From positions 1 to 7,530 of the forward strand of contig DUHU01000046.1 in assembly GCA_013330765.1 (NCBI GenBank): a DNA stretch of 7,530 nt, in the 5' to 3' direction. Position 1 is the first letter of the stretch. Each line of letters starts with the position of its first letter. A program made the translations under genes and the position numbers. Shown here in pieces: positions 1-7,464 of the stretch. The notes below the pieces were generated by a model. The model had not been told where the DNA came from, searched no databases, and saw only the letters and a program-made list of their open reading frames with translations. This stretch comes from Candidatus Poseidoniaceae archaeon (GTDB lineage: Archaea; Thermoplasmatota; Poseidoniia; Poseidoniales; Poseidoniaceae).

Positions 1-3000
1 GCAGGAAGACGCCAACAGGACCTTCAACAACAACGTTCGATTGACCACCGACACTCAGTTTGAGGTCACGCACTACGTGTTTGGTGCCTACTGGTACACG
101 GCAGACCTCGCCGAGGAATTCAACTCGGTTTCGACCCACATCCACCGTTCCAACGCCCGTTTGGCCATGACGGTGCAGTTGCTCACCAACGGCCTCGAAG
201 AGGCCGAGATGATGAACCTCTACACCGATGTGATTGGACTGGACAAGGCATACAGCGTCCAAGATTACGACGGTGCACCCGGTGAGATGGTTGACCGCAA
301 CCACGAGATTCGATATTTCGCCGTGGACAACCGCCTCTACCCCCGTGCCGGCCGATACACTGCGGACGCTCAGTACAACAGCGGTCAGCCCATGGGCATC
401 TTCGCGGCACCGACCATCCTTTCCGGTCAGGACCCGACGACCTTCCTCACGGAAGTCTACGAGACCCAGCGCGGTGCCTTCACCGATGAAATGACCCGCG
501 AAGAGGTCGACGAAGCCATTCGTCAGGACGTGTTGAATCAGCAGGCCGGAGCAGAGATTGACCCGGTGCAGATCATGGACGTACGCGCCGACCATACGGC
601 GCAATTCTTCGACACCATGGTGGCCCGAGCCTACGTCGGTTACGGCGCGTCAACGCTCGGCGTGGACAGCGACGGTTCGAACCCGCAACCTGCTCAGCAC
701 TTCGGACAGAGCGGTTCACCAGGAACCTTCCTCTCGCAGGCTCTTCCCCTGCCTGGAGCGATGATGAATCACTTTGTGATCGCCAACTACAACGACGACA
801 CCACGGAAGCGAACAGCTACGGTCAGGCCAACTCCATGGTCAAGATCCTGAAGTTCTACCCGGGTGCTGAAATGACCGGACAGGTCACCTTTGCTGACGA
901 CGGCCAGCCTTTGGAGAACGTCCGCCTCCTCATCGAGCGCGACGCCTTCTCGGGCGAATCCGGCGAAGACCTCGACCCCGACACCTATTGGATTCCAATC
1001 GGTACCGTGGACACCGACGAGGAGGGACGCTACAGCTTCCTTGCTCCTGCAGGTCACATCCGCGTGAGCGCCTTCATCGGTGAATACGAGCCGACGTCGG
1101 CTCGAAACGCCATTCAAGACGGCTCCTTCACCGAGAACTTGGGCGACATCCTCGCCGAATACAACGAAGACCGTACCGTCAACGACATCACCGCCGTCCT
1201 TGGTAAGGTCGCCAACATGACGTGGGTCGGCGAATCCCACCTGAACGTCAGCGGCGACGAAGCAAACCGCGTGGTTACCCTCGATCGCACGGCCGACGTG
1301 GCCGTTGCCTCCAGCGGCGTGAGCGGTGTGGTGACGTGGATCGGCGACGAATCCTTTGCCGGCGAGCCTCTTGTCGACACGACCTTCATCCTTCGAGACA
1401 TTTGGTCCTACACCGACAACCACACCGTCGTGACGAACAACGGTTCCTTCACCACCGACGAGACGCGCATCCTCCAGGGGACGGGCGAAGTCACGTTCAC
1501 CGAGAACGGGACCTTTGAGTCCGACGGTGTTGCCGTGGCCCGTGGATTCACGGGAACCTACACCCGACAGTTGACCGGAGATCGCATCCACACCGCAAAC
1601 GGAACGTGGACAGGCCGTGGCATCGTCGACGGCTGGGTCAGTGAAGCAGACCTCGTCAACGCCACAGATTGTGTAAACAACAACACAGCGACCCCAGCCA
1701 ACAGCTCGGTGTGCATGCTCACCGGTGCTGAAAACGCCAGCAAGTACCTCTTCGAAGGCACCGTGGAAGCCAGCGGTCGTGTCGAGACCCTGTCGCCCAC
1801 CGTTGTGGTGCGTGACGTGGTCGGGCAGACCTTTGAGGGTGCAGGCGTCTTCGAAGGCATTGGAACGCTGAACGGAACCGGTCTGTTCACCGGCCAGGGT
1901 GAATTCTCTGGAACGATGGTGCAACCAGGTTCCTTCTACAAGACCGGCTTGATTCCGGGTGTGTACAACATGATCGCGGTGCTGCCAAACGGCCGAGAAG
2001 TGCTGCTTCCTGACCCTGTTCAGGTCGGCATCGAAGCATCCTACGACATCGACATGACCATGCCAGGAGCCGTCTTTGCGGACGTTTTGGAAGACATGGA
2101 AGGCAACATGCTCGCGGGAACCACGATTGAACTCGTGGACACCGTCTTGGGCCTTGACGAAGCCATCGCCATCGTCACCGACGAAAACGGAAGTTTCAGC
2201 CAAGGGCCCATCCCTTCAGGCGAATACTACTACCGAGTTGACGTGGACAGCGACGGATGGTACGAAATCAACGAGACCTTCAGCGTGCAAGACCAGCCAG
2301 AGAACATCACGTTGGCGTACCCCGTTCCACCGATGACGGACTTGACCATTCAGTTGGAGGCTCCCTTCGGCAACGACGGACAGCCGACCGTTGACGTGGT
2401 TGGACGCACGGTGACCCTCACCAACGACGCTCCGGAACTGGAACCCTACATCGTCGTCAGCGACGAGAACGGCGTGGTTTACGCTGAGGTCCCGATGGGT
2501 GTCTACACCGTGTCCGACGATGCGGACGAAGACCATCTGCTCCTCGCCCGCCTTGAGGTCGCTGAAGAGGACCTGTCGGCCACGATGACCTACGCGGCCT
2601 CGACGTGGCTCAATGGAAGCGTTGCTGCGCCGCTGCTGCTTGAGGATTACGAAGCATGGCTCAACGACATCGGTCGCGAGACCGAGCCTACGCCCGGCCT
2701 TGAAGTGGTCGCCACCGGCTTGGACGACCTGACCTTCACTTCGACCACGAACGACACGGGTCATTTCGCGATGCGCGTGCCCATCGGCAACAGTTACTCC
2801 TTGACCATGGTCAACATCATGATCGACTATGGAAACGGTAGCTTGGTGACCGTCACCGAAGGCATGGACGACCTCAACATCGTCCTTGAACCCACGGAAA
2901 TGATCACTGGAACCCTGTTCCACATCGACAACAGCACCACGTGGAACAGCCAGATTCCTGGTTGGATGCCGGTGGAGTTGTCCGCTACGGGCGCCGACGG

Positions 3001-6000
3001 TGTCGTATGGCAAGCCTCCTCCAACCAAGACGGTGGCTTCCTGTTCAACCTGCCCGCAGGCTCCTACGACGTCAGCGTCGTGGAGGACGTGATGTACAAC
3101 GCGACGTCGGACGATGACGTGGTCGTCGTTCGGAACCCAGTGGCCGTACGCGAACCTGCAAGCCTCTACCTGAACCCCGGTGGACACGCCATGACGTTCC
3201 ACGTCTTCCAAGACGTGGCGGGCGACGGGAACGTGTCCAACGGAAGCATGGTGATGCCCACCTTCGCCCTCGTGCCGACCACCGAACACGGCGAACTCCT
3301 CAACGTGACCGCTGACATGTATGCCGCCAACGGCTCGTTGACGGTTGACATGCCGATCGGGTCCTACGTCATCGAATTCGCTGACCAAGACGCGTCCTCG
3401 GACAACGCCAGCGACTACGCCCTCGTACCTGCTTCACCCCTTGCGGCGATCGTCATCGGTATTCCTGAGCCCATCGAGGCCATTGACGTGGCCTTGGTGG
3501 ACGAATGGCGAATGACCGGTTCATTGGACGACGCCAACGGCTCGTCCCTCCAACCCCAAGGCGAGAGCCTCCTCTTGGTGTCCCCGGACGGTGCAGATTA
3601 CCGAAACCTTGCAGTGGACGTGAACGGTTCCTTCGCGGACTACGTCCCAAGCGGTGACTGGATTGCCATTGTCGGTGCTTTCGACGGAGAAAACGGCACG
3701 GAAATTCTGCGTCATGCGGTGGCCGTGAACGAGAACAGCGCCCGCCTCAACCTCTCCCTCACAACGGTACACGCTGCGGACGTCAACTTGCACCTCCGTG
3801 AAGCCATCAGCGACAAGAACCTCTCTGGTTTCCGAATGACGCTGGTTTCGGCTGACGGTCTTGGGAACGTTTCGCTTGACTTGACCGACGATGACGGGCA
3901 TGTGAGCGAACCGATGATGCCCGGCAGTTGGTCGGTGCACATGGAACGCGAGGACGTTCAGGACCGCTGGACCCTCGACACCTCGTCTTCGCCCTTCGCT
4001 GCCACCTCGGGAGACACGACGAACGTGACGGATCTCTACGCCGACCACGAGGTCGAAATCGGCGGCCGCCTGTATTGGGACTTGGACGCCGACGACACCC
4101 CAGACGCCAACGAAGGTGTGGCGGGCGTGCTGGTCAACGTGACCAGCCTCGACGGCACGACCTTTGTCGCCAACGTCACTTCTGACGACAACGGCGTTTG
4201 GCAACTCTTTGTGCCTGTTCGTGCTTCTTACCTGGTGGAAGGCAGCAAGGAAGGATTTGCAAACTTGGCATACGATCTCGACGGCAACGGCTCCTACATC
4301 GTCAACGACAGCGCGATGTCCGAGGACCTCGAAGTGTCCGTGGGCTTGGTCGCTGTCAGCGGGACCGTCACGGACGACGTTGACGCGACCCGCCTCGACG
4401 GCGCCTCCGTGGTACTCCAACCGGCCTCCGGCCTCGCCCGTGATGCGGTGAACGTGACCAACGCGGCCTTTGACGGCACCACGTTGACGTGGGACGCACA
4501 GGTTGAACCAGGCGCATGGATTGTCGTTGTTCAACAAGCCAACCTTGGTGAGAACGACGGTGCAGTGGCCGTGAACGTGCTCGACGCAAGCGTCGGCTCA
4601 GGCGGCCACCTCAATCAGACCATGGCCATTGGTGGTTTCATCGACTTGCAGACGTCGTGGACCGGCATCGACCTTGAGCCGTACCACCTCGGCAGTGCTT
4701 CTGCCGGAGCTTCGATGATCAGCGAAGGCCCCACGGTGACCGTTGACTTGGGCGACGATGTCGCTTGGGACGTTACCGTCGACGCTGACGGTAGCATCAG
4801 CCTCCTGGTCCCGTCTGGCCGCGTCTCGTTCGCCGCTGACATGACCACCGTGCAACACGCTCTTGCGCTCAACATGAGTTACGAAGGCAGCACGGTGACC
4901 AACGTCGCCGCGGACCGTCAGGAATTGACGCTCACCTTGGACCGGCGTGCTGACCGTGACCTTGTGGTCGAAATCGGCACCGTCGATGCCGATACCGTCG
5001 AGTCTCATACCGATGGCGCAAGCGGTGTCGATATCCAAGCAAAGCCAGATGGCGCTTACGAACACACCTCCGTGGAATTCACCGTGGACGTGACCTATGA
5101 CGGCACCGAATTCGAAGACGTGTACACCGCAAGCGGGAATGCAGGCAACGCACCCGATGCGGCAGACTGGAGCGTTGAGTTCTGGAACGCGACCTCTGAA
5201 GCGTGGCAATCGACCATCGAGGTGCGACTTGGCATCGGTGAAGACGCCTCCACCGATGACGTCGACATGACCGCAACCTTGCAGGTGCGCGTCAACCTCC
5301 CCGACCAAAACACCTCACTGTCCCTCCAAAACGGGCACAGCGTGGGTGTGACGTTGGTCGCAGAGACCGGTGAATTCACCGAACGCACGCTCACGATCCG
5401 TGTTCCGGTCATCCGTGGTTTCGACCTGGCGGCCGACGACGCTCGCGTGGGCATCGGTAGCGCTGACGTGCAGGCGCTCACCACGACCCTGACCAACACC
5501 GGGAACGGAGACTCGACCTATACCTTTGAGATCGTGGAGAACTACGACGCGACCTTGTGGGAGATCACCCCCGCCTCGAGCACCATCACCGTGGCCGCAG
5601 GCGACACGCGAACGCAAGTGTTCAACGTGCGCTCTGACGAAACCTTCGACAGCGGGAAACTCGACGTCACCATCAGTGTCGCTGAACTGGACGGCAGCAG
5701 TGACAGCCTGACCATGACCGTCGTGTACGCCGAAATTTCCCTGAGCGTCAACCAGTCCTTGGCCGTTCAGGAATCCGACAACACCGCAGAACAGGACTCG
5801 ACGATCATCGTCATCCCTGTGACGAACAGTGGTGAGCGCGACGCCGTGAACTCGGTCATTGTGTATGCCCGACAACAGGGTGTTGAAGCAGATTACGATC
5901 AGGTGTCCCTCACCGTTCCCGCTGGCGAGACCGTGAACGCTGAATTTGAGGTCGGCAAAATGACGAACGGAAACAAGCGATTCGAGTTCTACCTTGAAGT

Positions 6001-6217
6001 GACCGGCGACGACCAAGACTTCGCCGTCATCGCGGAGGACACTCGCGGTACCGGAGACGAACCTGTGGACTTCCAGATTCGATTCAACATCGAGTCCACC
6101 ACGACGGACAACAGCGGTATTGGGCAAACCGTCCTGGCCCTGCTGGTGATCGGCATTGTCGGTCTTGTGGTTTGGGGCGGTCTGAACTTGTCCCGTTCCG
6201 GTAGCCGTCGCTTCTGA
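1..6217 (+). CDS. Giant membrane-anchored surface protein, 5'-partial; N-terminal part resembles STT3/AglB oligosaccharyltransferase C-terminal domain, followed by a long stalk of beta-sandwich modules
   Basis: The reading frame is open from the left edge (codons begin at base 2) to TGA at 6215-6217, so the start is missing; TTG at 41 is probably an internal Leu. Numbering that codon as residue 1, about 2058 residues follow. Residues 1-275, including IRYFAVDNRLYP (90-101), NHFVIANYN (243-251) and MVKILKFYPGAE (266-277), resemble from memory the extracytoplasmic part of archaeal STT3/AglB, which transfers lipid-linked glycan to Asn. The catalytic WWDYG region and membrane helices would lie upstream, unseen. 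Then come a carboxypeptidase-regulatory-like domain (276-350), a Gly-rich region (about 430-627), about ten divergent beta-sandwich modules (676-1645), NEW3/CARDB-like modules (1646-2015), and a transmembrane helix (2031-2050) with tail SRSGSRRF, so the bulk should be outside. It has about 41 NxS/T sequons, two Cys and 12 Lys. The surface-protein call is strong and the STT3 call moderate. Alternative: a plain cell-surface protein. Confidence 0.85.
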   Translation, partial: QEDANRTFNNNVRLTTDTQFEVTHYVFGAYWYTADLAEEFNSVSTHIHRSNARLAMTVQLLTNGLEEAEMMNLYTDVIGLDKAYSVQDYDGAPGEMVDRNHEIRYFAVDNRLYPRAGRYTADAQYNSGQPMGIFAAPTILSGQDPTTFLTEVYETQRGAFTDEMTREEVDEAIRQDVLNQQAGAEIDPVQIMDVRADHTAQFFDTMVARAYVGYGASTLGVDSDGSNPQPAQHFGQSGSPGTFLSQALPLPGAMMNHFVIANYNDDTTEANSYGQANSMVKILKFYPGAEMTGQVTFADDGQPLENVRLLIERDAFSGESGEDLDPDTYWIPIGTVDTDEEGRYSFLAPAGHIRVSAFIGEYEPTSARNAIQDGSFTENLGDILAEYNEDRTVNDITAVLGKVANMTWVGESHLNVSGDEANRVVTLDRTADVAVASSGVSGVVTWIGDESFAGEPLVDTTFILRDIWSYTDNHTVVTNNGSFTTDETRILQGTGEVTFTENGTFESDGVAVARGFTGTYTRQLTGDRIHTANGTWTGRGIVDGWVSEADLVNATDCVNNNTATPANSSVCMLTGAENASKYLFEGTVEASGRVETLSPTVVVRDVVGQTFEGAGVFEGIGTLNGTGLFTGQGEFSGTMVQPGSFYKTGLIPGVYNMIAVLPNGREVLLPDPVQVGIEASYDIDMTMPGAVFADVLEDMEGNMLAGTTIELVDTVLGLDEAIAIVTDENGSFSQGPIPSGEYYYRVDVDSDGWYEINETFSVQDQPENITLAYPVPPMTDLTIQLEAPFGNDGQPTVDVVGRTVTLTNDAPELEPYIVVSDENGVVYAEVPMGVYTVSDDADEDHLLLARLEVAEEDLSATMTYAASTWLNGSVAAPLLLEDYEAWLNDIGRETEPTPGLEVVATGLDDLTFTSTTNDTGHFAMRVPIGNSYSLTMVNIMIDYGNGSLVTVTEGMDDLNIVLEPTEMITGTLFHIDNSTTWNSQIPGWMPVELSATGADGVVWQASSNQDGGFLFNLPAGSYDVSVVEDVMYNATSDDDVVVVRNPVAVREPASLYLNPGGHAMTFHVFQDVAGDGNVSNGSMVMPTFALVPTTEHGELLNVTADMYAANGSLTVDMPIGSYVIEFADQDASSDNASDYALVPASPLAAIVIGIPEPIEAIDVALVDEWRMTGSLDDANGSSLQPQGESLLLVSPDGADYRNLAVDVNGSFADYVPSGDWIAIVGAFDGENGTEILRHAVAVNENSARLNLSLTTVHAADVNLHLREAISDKNLSGFRMTLVSADGLGNVSLDLTDDDGHVSEPMMPGSWSVHMEREDVQDRWTLDTSSSPFAATSGDTTNVTDLYADHEVEIGGRLYWDLDADDTPDANEGVAGVLVNVTSLDGTTFVANVTSDDNGVWQLFVPVRASYLVEGSKEGFANLAYDLDGNGSYIVNDSAMSEDLEVSVGLVAVSGTVTDDVDATRLDGASVVLQPASGLARDAVNVTNAAFDGTTLTWDAQVEPGAWIVVVQQANLGENDGAVAVNVLDASVGSGGHLNQTMAIGGFIDLQTSWTGIDLEPYHLGSASAGASMISEGPTVTVDLGDDVAWDVTVDADGSISLLVPSGRVSFAADMTTVQHALALNMSYEGSTVTNVAADRQELTLTLDRRADRDLVVEIGTVDADTVESHTDGASGVDIQAKPDGAYEHTSVEFTVDVTYDGTEFEDVYTASGNAGNAPDAADWSVEFWNATSEAWQSTIEVRLGIGEDASTDDVDMTATLQVRVNLPDQNTSLSLQNGHSVGVTLVAETGEFTERTLTIRVPVIRGFDLAADDARVGIGSADVQALTTTLTNTGNGDSTYTFEIVENYDATLWEITPASSTITVAAGDTRTQVFNVRSDETFDSGKLDVTISVAELDGSSDSLTMTVVYAEISLSVNQSLAVQESDNTAEQDSTIIVIPVTNSGERDAVNSVIVYARQQGVEADYDQVSLTVPAGETVNAEFEVGKMTNGNKRFEFYLEVTGDDQDFAVIAEDTRGTGDEPVDFQIRFNIESTTTDNSGIGQTVLALLVIGIVGLVVWGGLNLSRSGSRRF
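2..865 (+). other. STT3/AglB-like extracytoplasmic globular region of the giant protein
   Basis: This part differs from the rest of the protein. It is richer in predicted helix (for example the Glu/Asp/Arg-rich segment near residues 145-180), has more Met, Tyr, His and Phe, and contains no N-glycosylation sequon between residue 1 and residue 391. One NRT sequon is encoded at 14-22, just before the TTG at 41. The order of motifs (RYFAVD, then GIFAAP at about 120-125, then the NHFVIANYN block, then VKILKFYPGAE leading into a beta-sandwich) is the order I recall for archaeal STT3 C-terminal regions. That is recollection of family style; no alignment was run. The diagnostic active-site motifs are not in the window, so the catalytic role cannot be confirmed here. 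Confidence 0.5.
866..4975 (+). repeat. Array of divergent carboxypeptidase-regulatory / Ig-like beta-sandwich modules (protein-level repeat)
   Basis: A recurring pattern can be read in the translation: hydrophobic-x-Gly-x-Val strand, a 'valVxL' strand, then 'D-x-x-G-x-F/Y/W' and 'P-x-G-x-Y/W' turns. Examples of the last two elements are DENGSF...PSGEY, DENGVV...PMGVY, NDTGHF...PIGNSY, QDGGFL...PAGSY, NGSLTV...PIGSY, VNGSFA...PSGDW, DDGHVS...PGSW and DDNGVW...PVRASY. Approximate residue limits are 276-350, 676-765, 766-853, 855-950, 951-1048, 1049-1153, 1154-1247, 1247-1336, 1336-1428, 1428-1530 and 1531-1645. The modules are too divergent to appear as DNA repeats. Such folds usually serve as rigid spacers or adhesive stalks on the cell surface. 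The copy number is my reading and could be off by one or two. Confidence 0.65.
1832..1921 (+). repeat. Five tandem hexapeptide units of the form [F/L]-x-G-x-G-x
   Basis: Residues 598-627 read in register as FEGAGV, FEGIGT, LNGTGL, FTGQGE and FSGTMV. The aromatic or Leu falls at position 1 and Gly at position 3 in every unit, with Gly at position 5 in the first four. Looser copies of the same Gly/aromatic alternation occur upstream at about residues 480-535. Short hydrophobic/Gly repeats with fixed period often form beta-solenoid or beta-roll structures. The structural interpretation is inference; the periodicity is read directly. Confidence 0.7.
4976..6085 (+). other. NEW3/CARDB-like membrane-proximal beta modules
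   Basis: Residues 1646-2015 show all-beta modules with the 'hydrophobic-TNTG' and 'PAG-x-T' signatures of NEW3/CARDB-type domains. These are LTNTGNGDSTYTF, then a VAAGDTRTQVF strand near residues 1855-1866, followed by PVTNSGERDAVNSVIV and TVPAGETVNAEF. Two such modules (about 1794-1898 and 1899-2015) are clear; the segment 1646-1793 is less so. In archaeal exported proteins these domains commonly sit just outside a C-terminal membrane anchor, as here. Sequons are sparse in this part (N1716, N1757, N1904). Confidence 0.55.
6131..6190 (+). other. C-terminal transmembrane anchor of the giant protein
   Basis: Residues 2031-2050 form an uninterrupted hydrophobic stretch (VLALLVIGIVGLVVWGGLNL) followed by a short tail containing three Arg residues. 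The preceding acidic, Thr/Ser-rich linker and the basic tail predict an outside-N-terminal, inside-C-terminal topology for this helix. I do not see a PGF-type archaeosortase signal, so this is more likely a permanent anchor than a sorted and cleaved tail. Confidence 0.85.
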
Positions 6218-6228
6218 TTGGCAACACG

Positions 6229-6244
6229 CCTTCAAATGCGAAGG
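6229..6244. other. Short inverted repeat in the intergenic gap
   Basis: The 43 bases between the two genes contain CCTTC-AAATGC-GAAGG, a perfect 5-bp stem with a 6-base loop that a G-T pair can extend. No T-run follows, so it is not a typical terminator. The right arm contains GAAGG, which could pair weakly with the 16S rRNA 3' end, but it lies about 16 bases from the GTG at 6261 and about 40 from the ATG at 6285. A chance occurrence is quite possible. Confidence 0.3.
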
Positions 6245-6260
6245 TCGTTCATGTACGGCC

Positions 6261-7436
6261 GTGAGGCCCTCAGCTCTGGATGGCATGGAATTCCTCCCCG
6301 AGCCGGGAGAGCCACGCATCTTGACGGCGGTCGACCCCTCCGCGGTCCAGCACGATGCGGAATGGCGGTCAGAAGTCATGGGATGGGCTCCGACCCTGGT
6401 TCATGCGGTTCCGAATCGACGCCGGCGCGTCGCCCGGTCCTCCTTGGGCTTGGTCGTCCTGGTGATTTTGGCAGGATTGATCGCCAGCCAAGGGTGGCTG
6501 CTGATCGAGATTCCGTTGGACGACTCCGAGTGGGCCTTCGAAAGCACCGGTCTCAGGGAGCTCGCGGATGAAGGCTACGACGGTACGGGCGTCCGCGTGT
6601 GCGTGGTCGACACTGGCGTGGACATCACGCACTCTGCCCTTGTGGGGACGAACGTCGAGTTCCGAGATTTCCTTGGGAGCTCTTTGGGCCCCATTGATCG
6701 TGGTGCTACGGCGCACGGGACCATGATGGTCGGGCTCATGGTGGCCGACGGGCACCAGAAGGGTGCCGCTCCCGGGGTCACCTTGGGGGTGGCCGCCGCG
6801 CTTGCGGGTGACGCCGATGGGGAAAACACGGGCGACGACAACGTCGTGGCTGAGGCCATCGACTGGTGCAGGGTGGACTTCAACGCCGATTTGATTTCGC
6901 TGTCCCTCGGTGGCGAACGTATGGACGGCGAAAGGGACGTGGTGGTTTCTTCGGTCCGCCGTGCACTGGATGCTGGCATTTACGTGATTGCTGCTGCAGG
7001 GAACGACGGTGGCATCGAAGACGACGGCCGCGTAGCATCTCCTGCCTTCCTCCCTCGCGTGATTGCGGTTGCAGCCTCCGATCAATCCGGTACGATGTGG
7101 GTCAATTCATCCTCGGGTTCCGGGGTTGGCGACGATCCAAATTTGAAGCCAGAAGTGCATGCTCCTGGCGTTGATGTGATTTCAACAGGAGAAGGCGATG
7201 CGTGGTTCGCTTCGAGCGGAACCTCTGTTTCGACCGTGTTGGTGAGTTCGGCCTTGGCGATGATTTTGGAGGCACATCCTGAACTCAAGGCCGAAGACGA
7301 CCGGTGCATCAACCACGTCAAACACGCCCTTCGAGGGTCTTTGGGCGGGGTCCATGATGCACGCTCAGGCTACGGTGGTTTGGACGCTATGGGCTGGTTT
7401 GAGGCCATCGATCCCGCATGCCCAAGCGTCGAATGA
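6261..7436 (+). CDS. Membrane-anchored S8 family (subtilisin-like) serine protease
   Basis: The 391-residue product is a serine endopeptidase. The full subtilase set is present: Asp117 in CVVDTGV, His152 in AHGTMMVGL, oxyanion-hole Asn248 in AAAGND, and Ser322 in SSGTSVST. A hydrophobic helix at about residues 61-83, preceded by RRRR (53-56), predicts a cytoplasmic N-terminus and an external catalytic domain; cleavage after this segment cannot be excluded. The catalytic domain begins only about 20 residues after the helix, leaving no room for the usual I9-type inhibitory propeptide. Four Cys (114, 203, 349, 387) and one sequon (N282) are seen. The start is uncertain: GTG 6261 is the longest, but ATG 6285 (residue 9) is a good alternative and neither has a convincing ribosome binding site. 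The gene follows the giant gene by 43 bases on the same strand, so co-transcription is plausible. Its substrate is unknown; envelope protein processing is inference. Confidence 0.92.
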   Translation: MRPSALDGMEFLPEPGEPRILTAVDPSAVQHDAEWRSEVMGWAPTLVHAVPNRRRRVARSSLGLVVLVILAGLIASQGWLLIEIPLDDSEWAFESTGLRELADEGYDGTGVRVCVVDTGVDITHSALVGTNVEFRDFLGSSLGPIDRGATAHGTMMVGLMVADGHQKGAAPGVTLGVAAALAGDADGENTGDDNVVAEAIDWCRVDFNADLISLSLGGERMDGERDVVVSSVRRALDAGIYVIAAAGNDGGIEDDGRVASPAFLPRVIAVAASDQSGTMWVNSSSGSGVGDDPNLKPEVHAPGVDVISTGEGDAWFASSGTSVSTVLVSSALAMILEAHPELKAEDDRCINHVKHALRGSLGGVHDARSGYGGLDAMGWFEAIDPACPSVE

Positions 7437-7448
7437 TGGCGCTTTTTT
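7424..7448 (+). terminator. Probable terminator: weak stem-loop with T6 tract overlapping the protease stop
   Basis: AAGCG (7424-7428) can pair with CGCTT (7440-7444) across an 11-base loop, and a run of six T lies at 7443-7448, seven bases after the TGA. Archaeal RNA polymerase can terminate at T-rich tracts even without a strong hairpin, so the T-run is the main signal. The stem overlaps the end of the coding region and is only five pairs long. Confidence 0.45.
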
Positions 7449-7464
7449 GTGATACAACAAGCAG

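Noticed and set aside
41..43. TTG at 41 as the true start of the giant gene
   Set aside because: The same frame is open to the window edge with ordinary coding sequence before it, there is no ribosome binding site or promoter, and no signal peptide follows. It is better read as an internal Leu codon.
716..2203. Long open frame of 495 codons on the - strand
   Set aside because: It is antisense to well-supported modules of the giant protein. Its translation is rich in His, Val, Gly and Arg with no recognisable domain, as expected from the complement of GC-rich coding DNA with strong codon bias.
2216..3388. Second long - strand open frame of 390 codons, and similar ones at 3521-4537 and 5315-6379
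   Set aside because: All mirror the same codon-phase effect, lie antisense to the continuous + strand gene, and show the same low-complexity composition. A set of adjacent antisense frames in the same relative phase is a composition artefact.
6100..6217. PGF-CTERM-type archaeosortase sorting signal at the end of the giant protein
   Set aside because: There is a membrane helix and basic tail, but no PGF-like tripeptide before the helix; the sequence there is TDNSGIGQT.
6218..6571. Overlapping + strand frame starting right after the giant gene's stop
   Set aside because: It overlaps the protease gene in another frame, is Arg/Gly/Pro-rich without domains, and covers the part of the protease that encodes a clear membrane helix.
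6369..7085. - strand frame antisense to the protease
   Set aside because: The opposite strand carries an intact subtilase with all catalytic residues, and this frame has no recognisable feature.
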